In this document: piece after piece, positions 42,285 to 50,785 of the stretch
Layout of the letters: each line of letters opens with the position of its first letter
Position numbering within the stretch: position 1 is the first letter of the stretch
DNA from: Rhodospirillaceae bacterium
Lineage (GTDB): Bacteria > Pseudomonadota > Alphaproteobacteria > Azospirillales > Azospirillaceae
Direction: 5' to 3'
Length of the DNA stretch: 64,000 bases
NCBI GenBank assembly: GCA_029267445.1
Contig: JAJUIU010000005.1
Span: forward strand, 1 to 64,000
Translations under genes and position numbers: made by a program
The notes under the pieces: model-generated
What the model saw: only the letters and a program-made list of their open reading frames with translations
What the model was told of the DNA's origin: nothing
Database searches by the model: none

Positions 42285-43442
42285 ATGCGCAAGTCCATCC
42301 TCATCACCCTCGGGCGTCTGCCCAAATGCCTCGATCTGGCGCGCGCGTTCCATGGGGCCGGCTGGCGGGTGGTGGTGGCGGAGCCGTTCAACTGGCACCT
42401 GACCCGCGTCTCCAACGCGGTCGCGCGGGCCCACAGGGTGACCGCACCCCGCGTAAGCAAGCAGGGCTATCTGGACGACCTCGCCCGCATCGTGGCGGAC
42501 GAACGCATAGACCTTGTCGTGCCGGTTTCGGAGGAGACGATGCACGTCTCCCGCCTGAAGGACCGGCCGGGGTTCGCCACCCCCGTCTACTGCATGCCGC
42601 ACGAGACGGTGGTGCGGCTGCACGACAAACGGCGGTTCATCGAACTGGCCGCCGGACTGGGGCTCGACGTGCCGGAGACGGCTGCGGCCGACGCGCCGGA
42701 GGCGGCGGGCATCGCAGCGTCCGGCGACTTCATCGTCAAGCCGGTCTTCTCCTGCTCCGGCCGGGGGGTGCGGTTCCTGACGCAGGGCGAGCCGGTCCCG
42801 GACGAGACGTTCCAAGAGCCCAGCATCGTGCAGCGCCGCGTGCATGGTGACGTGCGCAGCACCTTCACCATCGCGCACCAGGGGCGGGTGATTGTGACCT
42901 CCGTCTACAGGGGCGTGGTGATGTCCGGCACCGTGGCGGTGGCGTTCGAGCGGGTGGCGGACATGGCCGCCATCGAGGCCTGGGTGGCGCGGTTCGTCGA
43001 AGGCACCGGGTACAGCGGCTTCATATCCTTCGACTTCGTGGTGGACGGGGAGGGGCGGCCCTTCGCCATCGAATGCAACCCGCGCGTCACCAGCGGCATC
43101 CATTTCCTGCGTCCCGGGGCGGTGGTGCAGGCGATGCTGGAGCCGGAAAAGCCGCTGGCGGACCCGTTCCGGGAGGAGCGGCTGTTCCAGCAGTTCTTCC
43201 CCTGCCTGACCGAGACGCAGGGGGCCATGTTCCGCCGGGGCCGCGACTTCGGCCGCAAGCTGGACGTGCTGCGGCGGGCGAAGGATGTGACCTGGAGCCC
43301 GAGCGACCCGCTGCCGCTGCTCACCATGACGCCGACCTCGTACGAGATCCTGGCGCTGTCGATCTTCAAGGGAATGACCCTGGGCGACGCGGCCACCCAG
43401 GACATCGTCTGGTATCCGGATCAGGCGGCGGCGGGCGCGTAG
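42285..43442 (+). CDS. ATP-grasp domain protein, carboxylate-amine ligase-like
   Basis: 385 residues. The N-terminal pre-ATP-grasp Rossmann region (SILITLGRLPKCLDLARAFHGAG) is followed by VVPVSEETMHVSRL, the ATP-binding stretch FIVKPVFSCSGRGVRFL near residue 150, and the metal/phosphate region FISFDFVVDGEGRPFAIECNPRVTSGIHF near residue 250 (Glu and Asn of the Mg site). This is the pattern of carbamoyl-phosphate-synthase-like ATP-grasp ligases of unknown substrate. The ATG at 42285 is chosen over upstream starts inside the crtI promoter. Its 3' end overlaps the convergent P450 gene by 22 bp. Not a normal PGC gene. Confidence 0.8.
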   Translation: MRKSILITLGRLPKCLDLARAFHGAGWRVVVAEPFNWHLTRVSNAVARAHRVTAPRVSKQGYLDDLARIVADERIDLVVPVSEETMHVSRLKDRPGFATPVYCMPHETVVRLHDKRRFIELAAGLGLDVPETAAADAPEAAGIAASGDFIVKPVFSCSGRGVRFLTQGEPVPDETFQEPSIVQRRVHGDVRSTFTIAHQGRVIVTSVYRGVVMSGTVAVAFERVADMAAIEAWVARFVEGTGYSGFISFDFVVDGEGRPFAIECNPRVTSGIHFLRPGAVVQAMLEPEKPLADPFREERLFQQFFPCLTETQGAMFRRGRDFGRKLDVLRRAKDVTWSPSDPLPLLTMTPTSYEILALSIFKGMTLGDAATQDIVWYPDQAAAGA

Positions 43443-44806
43443 GCGGCCATCCGGTCGCGCACCCGCATGATGATCTGGTCCCGGGGCCGGGTGGTGAGAC
43501 GCGCCGCGGGGAAGACCGTCTCCGGCGCGATCGTCTCGAAGTCGAAGCGTCGGACCAGCCGCGCCATGATCAGGGCGCTTTCCACCGTGGCGAAGTTGGC
43601 GCCGACGCAGACGCGCGGGCCCTGGCCGAAGGGCAGGTAGGTACCGGGCAGGATGTCCTTCTCCCGCTCCGGGCTGAAGCGGTCGGGGTCGAACACGGCA
43701 GGGTCCTTCCAGTAGTCCCGGTGCCGGTGGATGGTCCAGGGGGCCACCATGATCATGGCGCCGCGCTTCACCCGGAACGGCCCGATGGTCACCGGCTCCA
43801 GCGCCACGCGGGGCAGGAAGGTGATCGGCGGGTAGAGGCGCAGCGTCTCCTTGAAGACGTTGCGGGTGTAGACGAGGCGCCGGACATTCTCGAAGTCCAC
43901 CGGCCCGTCGCCCACCACAGCGTCGATCTCCGCCCTGACCCTGGCCAGCACGTCCCGCTGCGTGGACAGGATGAAGAAGACCCAGGTCAGCGCGCTGGCC
44001 GTGGTTTCGTGCCCCGCCAGGAAGAAGACGCCCAACTGGTCGATCAGCTCCTCCCGGCTGAAGGTCCGTCCGCTCTCCCCGTCCGTGGCCCCGACGAGGG
44101 CGCTGGCGATGTCGTTGTGGTCGGTGGTGCCCGGTGGCAGGTGCGTGTCCACCAGCGCGCCCAGGTGGCTGCGGATGCGGGCGCAGGCCTCCAGCACATG
44201 GGGGTGCTGCGGGATGTCGGCGAACGGCCGGTCGAAGATCAGCCGCTTCAGCTCCACGTTCGCCACGCTCCGCTCGAACAGGCTGAAGGCCTCGTACACG
44301 TCCTTCGCGGTCTGGGACTGGAGGGGGGAGGAGAAGACGGTGCGGGTGATGACGTCCGCCGTCAGGTGGCTCATCGTCAGGTCGAGGGAGATGGTGCCGC
44401 CACGTGCCGCGACCTCCGCCAGGTGCGCCTCGTGGTCGTCGACGGCGGCGACCATGCTGGTGAAGGCGCGGTTCAGCCGCATGTGGGAGAAGGCGGGATC
44501 GATCATCCGCCGCTGCCGGCGCCAGAGGTCGCCGCTGGAGACGAAGATGGAGTCGCCGACCAGCGGCTCGAGCGCGCCGGTCATCAGGTCGTTCTTGGGA
44601 TAGATGTCCGTCGGGTCGTTCAGGATGGGCCGCGTCAGCTCCGGCGCGTTGACGATCAGGATGGAGCGGCGGGAGTATCCCAGATAGCCCGCCGGCACCC
44701 GGTAGGCGTCGCGCGGCAGCAGGCTCAGCAGGTCCCCGCCCCGGAGCATGGCGCGGATCAGGCCGCCGAGCGGCGACAGCGGTTGCGGCCGTGGCGGCTG
44801 GTACAC
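43421..44806 (-). CDS. Cytochrome P450
   Basis: About 461 residues from a GTG at 44806 that follows an AGAGG ribosome site; a longer frame to 44938 would overlap the divergent gene. Class motifs: I-helix oxygen-activation FFLAGHETTASALTW, ExxR in FKETLRLYPP, and the haem-thiolate loop FGQGPRVCVGANFA with Cys near residue 400. It resembles soluble bacterial P450s related to fatty-acid/terpenoid hydroxylases. No ferredoxin or reductase gene is adjacent. Location between crtI and bchO suggests a carotenoid or other PGC-linked lipid substrate, which is inference only. Confidence 0.9.
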   Translation of the reverse strand: MYQPPRPQPLSPLGGLIRAMLRGGDLLSLLPRDAYRVPAGYLGYSRRSILIVNAPELTRPILNDPTDIYPKNDLMTGALEPLVGDSIFVSSGDLWRRQRRMIDPAFSHMRLNRAFTSMVAAVDDHEAHLAEVAARGGTISLDLTMSHLTADVITRTVFSSPLQSQTAKDVYEAFSLFERSVANVELKRLIFDRPFADIPQHPHVLEACARIRSHLGALVDTHLPPGTTDHNDIASALVGATDGESGRTFSREELIDQLGVFFLAGHETTASALTWVFFILSTQRDVLARVRAEIDAVVGDGPVDFENVRRLVYTRNVFKETLRLYPPITFLPRVALEPVTIGPFRVKRGAMIMVAPWTIHRHRDYWKDPAVFDPDRFSPEREKDILPGTYLPFGQGPRVCVGANFATVESALIMARLVRRFDFETIAPETVFPAARLTTRPRDQIIMRVRDRMAAYAPAAA

Positions 44807-44898
44807 GTTGACCTCTAACCCCGAATTGACCCCTAATATTCGGAGCGTACCACCCTTCCCGCAAATGGGAACGCCGTCAGTCGGCTGTCCGGGGAAAG

Positions 44899-45675
44899 GT
44901 GGGTCCTCTGGGGGCCGGCATGTTCTGGTGGTGGGCATTCCACATCTTCGTCGCCGGCCATATCGCGACCGGGGCCACCGGCCTCGTCAGCTTCTGGGGC
45001 CCGATCGTCACGAAGAAGGGCGGGAAGAAGCACCGGAGCTGGGGCCGCGTCTTCACCCGCTGCATGCTGGCGACCGGCGGCCTCGCCGTCCTGATCAGCG
45101 CCTGCACCCTGATCGCACCGGTGGAGACCCACCCGCACATCCCGGACGTGGACATGGTGCGCGGCATCTTCGGCTGGATGATGCAGTACCTCGCCATCCT
45201 GACCGTGAACCTCGCCTGGTACGGCTGGATGTGCATCGAGAACAAACGCGACCATGCCCGCAACCGCGACTGGCGGAACGTGGTCCTGCAATGGCTGGTG
45301 CTGATGACGTCGCTGAACACGGCCGTGCAGGGCTGGCTGATCGACCAGCCGCTGATGATCGGCATGGCGGTGGTGGGGATCGCCACCTTCGCCACCAACA
45401 TGCGCTTCATCTACAACCCGAAACCAGGCCCCAGCGACTGGCTGCGGGAGCACATCAAGGGGCTGGTCGGGGCCGGCATCTCCGTCTACACGGCCTTCTT
45501 CGCCTTCGGCGCCGTGCGGATCATGCCGGAACTGGCGCTGCATCCCGGCCTGTGGGCCGTGCCGCTGGTCACCGGCATCGCGCTGATCCTGTACCACTGG
45601 CGCGCGGTGGCCATCCAGTACCGGGCCCGCCTGCGCGCGGCCGAGGCGCGTACGCCGGACGCCACCGCCGCCTGA
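44899..45675 (+). CDS. Multi-helix membrane protein of unknown function
   Basis: 258 residues from a GTG at 44899 (an ATG at 44920 with GGGGG upstream is equally plausible). About seven membrane helices: FWWWAFHIFVAGHIATGATGLVSFWGPIV, MLATGGLAVLISACTLIAPVE, MMQYLAILTVNLAWYGWMCIE, LQWLVLMTSLNTAVQGWLID, MIGMAVVGIATFATNMRFIYN and two more. Several His lie in or near helices (HIFVAGHIATG, KKHRSWGR), reminiscent of DUF2306-like or haem/copper-associated membrane proteins. It is divergent from the P450 gene (under 100 bp apart) and convergent with the hydrolase gene (3 bp gap). Confidence 0.7.
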   Translation: MGPLGAGMFWWWAFHIFVAGHIATGATGLVSFWGPIVTKKGGKKHRSWGRVFTRCMLATGGLAVLISACTLIAPVETHPHIPDVDMVRGIFGWMMQYLAILTVNLAWYGWMCIENKRDHARNRDWRNVVLQWLVLMTSLNTAVQGWLIDQPLMIGMAVVGIATFATNMRFIYNPKPGPSDWLREHIKGLVGAGISVYTAFFAFGAVRIMPELALHPGLWAVPLVTGIALILYHWRAVAIQYRARLRAAEARTPDATAA

Positions 45676-45678
45676 GCC

Positions 45679-46623
45679 TCAGGCCGCGGCCGTGCGGGCC
45701 TCCGCCGCCTGCAGGAAGGCGTGGTAGTCGGCCAGGAACTCGCCCGGCACCTCGAAATGGACCAGCGCCCCGGTCGGGTAGGCCTTCACGGTCCAGTTCG
45801 GCCGGTCCTTCAGCCAGCCGGTGCCGCCGAAATTCTTGAAGTCGCCCTTGGTCGCGTGGGACAGCCAGACGGGCATGCGCAGCGTCTCGTAGACGGTGCG
45901 GATGTCCATGCTGAACAGGCGGCCCGACAGGAAGGCCAGTGGCGCGTAGCGCGCACCCGGCTGGTGGGAGGAGATGTCGTCGTAGTCGGCGAGGCCCCGG
46001 TCCCAGTTGTCCGACCCCCAGGTGCGCTTCAGGAAGTAGCGGATGCTCTTCGGGCTCGCCAGCGTGTCGAACAGCCACTGGCTCCAGGGCTTCCAGCTCA
46101 GCGCCTTGTGGATGCCGGGGATCTCCCGCGTGCTGCCGGGCGGCTTGCGCTTGGCGGCACCCAGGCGGGTGAAGCCGGTGGGTGTGACGAGCGCCAGGGA
46201 GCGGAACCGCTCCGGACGCTCCATCGCGGCGCGGGCCAGGAACTCCGACGACAGCGACAGGGCGCAGGCGTCCACGGGCTCGCTGCCATACTCCTCGGCG
46301 ATCACGTCCAGCATGTCGTGGACGCTGTCGGTGTAGAGGCGCGGGTCGTAGTGGCGGTCCGAGCGTTCGGAGATGCCGAAGCCCGGCAGGTCGGGCGCGT
46401 AGACGCGGCGGGTGCCGGTCATGCCCTCGAAGATCGGCTTCACCTCGTAGGCGTTGGCGGCGGCGTTGATGCTGTGGATCAGCAGAAGCGGCCGGCCCTC
46501 CCCGGCGAGGTAGTAGCCGATGCGGCCGGCGCGGCCATGGGTCTGCAGGCGCTCCCCCGGCAGGGCGGGCGGCATGGTGGAGAAGGCGTCGCGGTCGAGG
46601 CTGGTGCGGCTGGCGGCGTCCAT
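45679..46623 (-). CDS. Alpha/beta hydrolase with atypical nucleophile elbow
   Basis: 314 residues. The fold is seen from IGYYLAGEGRPLLLIHSINAAANAYE (oxyanion region) and VYAPDLPGFGISERSDRHYDP. The nucleophile elbow reads ALSLSSEF; the usual G-x-S-x-G glycines are replaced by Ala and Ser but the catalytic Ser (about 124) stays. A candidate His is in LVHFEVPGEFL. GGAG lies before the ATG. It is 104 bp downstream of bchO, another alpha/beta hydrolase, with which it shares HGxG-type topology but little else. Substrate unknown. Confidence 0.75.
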   Translation of the reverse strand: MDAASRTSLDRDAFSTMPPALPGERLQTHGRAGRIGYYLAGEGRPLLLIHSINAAANAYEVKPIFEGMTGTRRVYAPDLPGFGISERSDRHYDPRLYTDSVHDMLDVIAEEYGSEPVDACALSLSSEFLARAAMERPERFRSLALVTPTGFTRLGAAKRKPPGSTREIPGIHKALSWKPWSQWLFDTLASPKSIRYFLKRTWGSDNWDRGLADYDDISSHQPGARYAPLAFLSGRLFSMDIRTVYETLRMPVWLSHATKGDFKNFGGTGWLKDRPNWTVKAYPTGALVHFEVPGEFLADYHAFLQAAEARTAAA

Positions 46624-46727
46624 GGGGCAGGCTCCTTCGACCGGGTCGGTGTCCGGAGGGGAACAACCCGAAGCGGCAAAGGTGCCCCTGAAACGCGCCG
46701 GTTCAAGGGGCGCCGTATCGGAACGAG

Positions 46728-47678
46728 CTAGATGAGGCCTGTTTCGCGCGCCACGGACAGCGCGAGTTCGGCGGCGGTCTCCGGCGCCTCCTCATGCGCC
46801 AGGTGCCCCAGCCCCGGCAGCGGCACGATCCGGGCGGCGGGCAGGCGGGCGCGGACGCGGTCGGCCTGTGCCGGGGGAATGGCGGTGTCCGCCCCGGCCG
46901 CGACGAGCACGAGCTGCGGGGCGAGCCCCTGCAGGTCGTGCAGCAGCGGGACGAGGTCCCAGTTCGCCATCATGCCCAGGGCCGCCTGCACGTGGCGCGG
47001 ATTGCGCAGCAGGCGCGCGTAGAGTTCCACGCCACGCCGGTCCAGGCGGGAGCCCGTGTTCCGGATCAGCCGCTCCACCGAATGCCGGTCGCCGGCCTGC
47101 CACGCGAACAGGCGCGGCACCAGCGGATTCACGAACAGCAGCTTGGCGAGGCCGCTGAAGATGTGGCTGTGCCCGTCGCGGAAGGGCAGGAAGGCGCCGT
47201 TCAACGAGACGATCGCCCGGGGGCGGATGGCGCCATCCAGCGCCATGCGGGTCAGGATCGCCGCACCGGCGGAATGGCCGACGGCGAGCTCCGGGTCCAG
47301 CCCCAGTGTGCGCAGCAGCCCGTCTAGCAGGCGGGCCATGCCGGGCAGGGACATGCGGTGGGCGGGGGCGGCGTCGGTGAAGCCGTGTCCCGGCAGGTCG
47401 GGTGCCACGACCGTGAAATGCCGCGCCAGCCAGGGGGCGAGATCGCGCCAGGAATGGGTGGCGGCCCCGGTGCCGTGGACCAGCAGCAGGACCGGCCCCT
47501 TGCCCATGACCTGCACGTGCCAGCGCAGGCCCATGGCGGGGACGAAGCGGCTCGCCTCCCGGTTCGGCCAGTCGCGCCCGTCGCGCGCCCAGTCCTCCCC
47601 GCCCTCCATGCTCATGGAAGCGCCTGCGCGCGGACGGTCGGGGCCGAGCGCCCCGGGGATGCTGGCCGCCCGGCTCAT
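46728..47678 (-). CDS. bchO: BchO, putative magnesium chelatase accessory alpha/beta hydrolase
   Basis: 316 residues. HGTGAATHSWRDLAPWLARHF (oxyanion loop), PDLPGHGFTDAAPAHRMSLP and the nucleophile elbow AVGHSAGAAILTRMAL near residue 140 are the standard BchO pattern; the catalytic His is in LPGLGHLAHEE. In other purple bacteria bchO follows bchI-bchD and is thought to assist Mg chelation. The ATG overlaps the bchD stop. Confidence 0.92.
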   Translation of the reverse strand: MSRAASIPGALGPDRPRAGASMSMEGGEDWARDGRDWPNREASRFVPAMGLRWHVQVMGKGPVLLLVHGTGAATHSWRDLAPWLARHFTVVAPDLPGHGFTDAAPAHRMSLPGMARLLDGLLRTLGLDPELAVGHSAGAAILTRMALDGAIRPRAIVSLNGAFLPFRDGHSHIFSGLAKLLFVNPLVPRLFAWQAGDRHSVERLIRNTGSRLDRRGVELYARLLRNPRHVQAALGMMANWDLVPLLHDLQGLAPQLVLVAAGADTAIPPAQADRVRARLPAARIVPLPGLGHLAHEEAPETAAELALSVARETGLI

Positions 47679-49519
47679 CGCGTGGCGCTCTCGCCCTTCG
47701 CGGTGGCGGCCCGCACGACGTTGGACAGGCGGTTGGCGTCCGCATAGGGCAGGGGGATGTAGAGGGCGCCCATGTCGCCGGCGATCCGGCGCGCTGAGTC
47801 GGTCGGCTGGGCGGAGGTGTCGACAAGCAGGGCGCGGGTACCTTGGGCGCGCAGCGTCTTCGCGGCGTCGGCCGCGTCATCGTCCGCCTTGCCGCCGCGC
47901 CCCTTCGTGCCGTCGCGGGAGACGTTGGCGCGGCCGTCCGTCAGTAGGACGACGGTGGGCGTGACCCCCTTGCGCGACAGGCTGTCGGCGAGGGCGGCCG
48001 CCGCGTCCAGCCCCGCCGCCAGCGGCGTGCCGCCGCCGCCCGGAAGCTCCGACAGGCTGCGCTTGGCCCGGACAAGGGAGCGGGTGGGGGGCAGCAGCAG
48101 TTCCGCCTCCTGCCGGCGGAAGGCGATCAGGGCCACCTGGTCGCGCCGCACATAGCAGTCGGCCAGCAGCAGCTCCACCGCACCCTTGGCCTCCGCCAGC
48201 CGCTGGAACGCGGCGGAGCCGGAGGCGTCGACGACGAAGATCGTGGCGGTCTGGGATCGGCGCTTGATCCGGTTCACCCGCATGTCGTCCTTGCGGACCT
48301 CGACCCGCGTGTCCGAGGCGGCGCCGCCAAGTCGCGCCTGCCGCCGCAGGGGCTGCCAGGGGGCGGCGGCGCGCAGCGTCTCGATCACGTTCAGCCGGGC
48401 GCCCGCCTTCGGCTCTCCCCGGCGGACCCCGGCGGGACGGCCGCGCGTGCCGCCGGTCTGCATGGCACCCGCACGGCCCTGGGCTGCGGCGCGGGACCGG
48501 TTGCCCAGCCCCTCCATCAGCTTCGCCAGCAGCCCCTCCGGAATGGCGGCCTTCGCCGCCTCCAGCACCACGTCGTCCAGCGGCCGGTCGGAGCCCGTGT
48601 CCTCGTCGGGCTGTTCGGGCGGCGGTTCCGGCTGGGGCTGGTCCTCCTCCGACGCCTGCTGGTCGGGCTGGTCCGGCTCTTCGGGCGGGGCGTCCTCGGT
48701 CTCGTCCTCGCTGGCCGGAACCTGGGTGGCGCGGGGGGCCAGCACGAGCCGGGCGGCGAGGCTCGCATCCTCCTCCGACACGGTGGTGCGCCCGTCCAGC
48801 GCCGCGGATGCCCGCGCCACGCGCAGCGCCAGCAGGGGTGCGCGTGCGGAATGGACGCCCAGCGCCATGGCGGTGGTGCAGATGGCCGTCAGCACCTCGT
48901 CCGGCAGGTCGACCGTGGGCAGCAGCGCGCGGGCGGCGGCGATCTCCCGCGCGTCGATGGGCAGGTCCTCCGCGTCCCGCGCGGCGATGCCCGTCAGGTC
49001 CAGCAGGAAGGAGAGGCGGTCCAGCAGCGCTTCGGGCGGGCGCTCGTCCTCCTCGATCCCCTCGTCCAGGGCGACGACGCCCAGGCTGGCTTCGGATCGG
49101 GAGGCGAAGCCGTCGCGCTCCACCCGCACCTCGCCATGGTCCAGCACGGCGGCGAGGCGGGCGGCAGTGCCGCCGGGCAGGCGTTCCGCCATTGCGAGCA
49201 GGACGGCCCCGCCATGGGCCTCCGCCAGCACGCCGCGTCCGGCGACGGGTCGCCCGGCCTGGAGCGTGGCGGCGAGGTCGAGCCCGCCCAGCAGGTTCCC
49301 GTCGGTGATGTGCAACGGCACACGGCGCAGCGGCGCCTCGGCGGGCATCAGGCGGCGCAGCAGCTCCAGCCAGCGGTCGCGCACGGGGCCGGCCAGGGCG
49401 CGCAGGCTGACGCCCTGGGTTCCGCCGGGGTCGATGGCGAACAGGGCGGCGACGGTGGCAGCCTCCGCCCAGCGGGGGTCGTGGCCCCGCTGGGAAGACG
49501 ATGCCGCCGCCGGTTTCAT
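47675..49519 (-). CDS. bchD: Magnesium chelatase subunit D
   Basis: 614 residues. An inactive AAA+ domain at the N-terminus is followed by a long acidic/Pro/Gln linker (EDETEDAPPEEPDQPDQ region near residue 270), and then an integrin-I/vWA domain with the MIDAS motif FVVDASGSAAFQR, RRDQVALIAFR and VVLLTDGRANVSRDG. It forms the two-tiered ring with BchI that drives Mg insertion by BchH. Start and stop overlap bchI and bchO by 4 bp each. Confidence 0.95.
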   Translation of the reverse strand: MKPAAASSSQRGHDPRWAEAATVAALFAIDPGGTQGVSLRALAGPVRDRWLELLRRLMPAEAPLRRVPLHITDGNLLGGLDLAATLQAGRPVAGRGVLAEAHGGAVLLAMAERLPGGTAARLAAVLDHGEVRVERDGFASRSEASLGVVALDEGIEEDERPPEALLDRLSFLLDLTGIAARDAEDLPIDAREIAAARALLPTVDLPDEVLTAICTTAMALGVHSARAPLLALRVARASAALDGRTTVSEEDASLAARLVLAPRATQVPASEDETEDAPPEEPDQPDQQASEEDQPQPEPPPEQPDEDTGSDRPLDDVVLEAAKAAIPEGLLAKLMEGLGNRSRAAAQGRAGAMQTGGTRGRPAGVRRGEPKAGARLNVIETLRAAAPWQPLRRQARLGGAASDTRVEVRKDDMRVNRIKRRSQTATIFVVDASGSAAFQRLAEAKGAVELLLADCYVRRDQVALIAFRRQEAELLLPPTRSLVRAKRSLSELPGGGGTPLAAGLDAAAALADSLSRKGVTPTVVLLTDGRANVSRDGTKGRGGKADDDAADAAKTLRAQGTRALLVDTSAQPTDSARRIAGDMGALYIPLPYADANRLSNVVRAATAKGESATR

Positions 49520-50772
49520 GGGCCGAACTGCTCCGCCAGCGCCCGCTCGATCCGGACGGTCGAGCCCGCCTCGTCCAGCACGTTGCGGCGCAGGCGATGG
49601 CGCAGCGACGGCGGGGCGACCGCGCGCAGATGCGCGTCGGTGACCACCTTGTCGCCTTCGAGCCCGGCCAGGGCGCGGGCCGCGCGCATCAGCGTCAGCT
49701 CCCCGCGCAGGCCGTCGGCACCCAGCGTCATGCAGAGCCGGGCCGCACTCTCCAGCACCGTGTCGGGGACGACAATGTCCGGCAGGCGGGCCTTGGCCTT
49801 CTCGATCTTGCGGCGGATCTTCGCCTCCTCCTTCTCCCAGTGGGCGGCGAAGGCGGCGGGGTCGCGCTCGAAGGAGTCGCGGCGGCGGATGACCTCGATC
49901 CGGTCGTGCAGGACGGTGGGTGTCTTGACCTCGACCGACAGCCCGAAGCGGTCCAGCAGCTGGGGCCGCAGCTCCCCCTCCTCGGGGTTGCCGCTGCCGA
50001 TCAGGACGAACTTGGCCGGGTGGCGGATGCTCAGGCCTTCGCGCTCGACCACGTTCTCGCCCGAGGCGGCCACGTCCAGCAGCAGGTCGACGAGATGGTC
50101 CTCCAGCAGGTTCACCTCGTCGATATAGAGGAAGCCGCGATGGGCGCGGGCCAGCAGGCCGGGCTCGAACCCCTTCTCGCCCTTGGTCAGCGCGCGCTCC
50201 AGGTCGAGCGCGCCGACGACGCGATCCTCCGTGGCACCCAGCGGCAGGTCGACGACCGGCACCGGGACCTTGACGGCCCGCAGCGCCTCATGGCCTTGCC
50301 GCGCGCGGCATTCGGCGCACAGCCGGTCCGCCTGGGCGGGGTCGCAGCCGTAGCGGCAGCCCTCCACCGCCTTCATCGGTGGCAGCAATGCGGCCAGCGC
50401 GCGGACGGCCGTCGACTTGCCGGTGCCCCGGTCGCCGAACACCATGACGCCGCCAACACTCTGGTCCACGGCGGCGATCAGCAGCGCCAGCTTCATCTCC
50501 TCCTGGCCGACGATGGCCGTGAAGGGGAAGGGGATGCGCTTGGCCGCACCCGATGCGGGTGCGGGTGACGGGACAGGCGGCGAGGCGGCCTTGGCCGCCT
50601 TGTCGGGCTTGCGCTTCTTGCCGCCGTCAGGCTTGGCGGCATGGCGCACCGGCAGCGGCACGACCGTGCCCGGCGCGCTGGATGGAAAAGCGGGAGCGAG
50701 TTCCATGCTGGTGCCCGGGGAGGTGGCATCCAGGGGAAGTCCCGCCCCCGCGTCGAGGTTCGTGTCCGGCAT
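49516..50772 (-). CDS. bchI: Magnesium chelatase subunit I
   Basis: About 418-residue AAA+ ATPase. Walker A is GVMVFGDRGTGKSTAVRAL, Walker B GFLYIDEVNLLEDHLVDLLLD, sensor segment KFVLIGSGNPEEGELRPQLLDRFGL. The Cys-bearing insert YGCDPAQADRLCAECRAR is typical. An N-terminal extension of about 75 Pro/Ala/Lys-rich residues precedes the conserved FPFTAIVGQEEMKLAL; it is longer than in Rhodobacter and may be unstructured. Start ATG 50772 (GTG 50781 also possible). Confidence 0.95.
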   Translation of the reverse strand: MPDTNLDAGAGLPLDATSPGTSMELAPAFPSSAPGTVVPLPVRHAAKPDGGKKRKPDKAAKAASPPVPSPAPASGAAKRIPFPFTAIVGQEEMKLALLIAAVDQSVGGVMVFGDRGTGKSTAVRALAALLPPMKAVEGCRYGCDPAQADRLCAECRARQGHEALRAVKVPVPVVDLPLGATEDRVVGALDLERALTKGEKGFEPGLLARAHRGFLYIDEVNLLEDHLVDLLLDVAASGENVVEREGLSIRHPAKFVLIGSGNPEEGELRPQLLDRFGLSVEVKTPTVLHDRIEVIRRRDSFERDPAAFAAHWEKEEAKIRRKIEKAKARLPDIVVPDTVLESAARLCMTLGADGLRGELTLMRAARALAGLEGDKVVTDAHLRAVAPPSLRHRLRRNVLDEAGSTVRIERALAEQFGP

Positions 50773-50785
50773 CGCTGTCACCGGT

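Noticed and set aside
44807-44938. N-terminal extension of the P450 gene to 44938
   Set aside because: It would overlap the divergent membrane-protein gene and contains Pro/Gly-rich sequence unlike P450 N-termini; GTG 44806 has a ribosome site.
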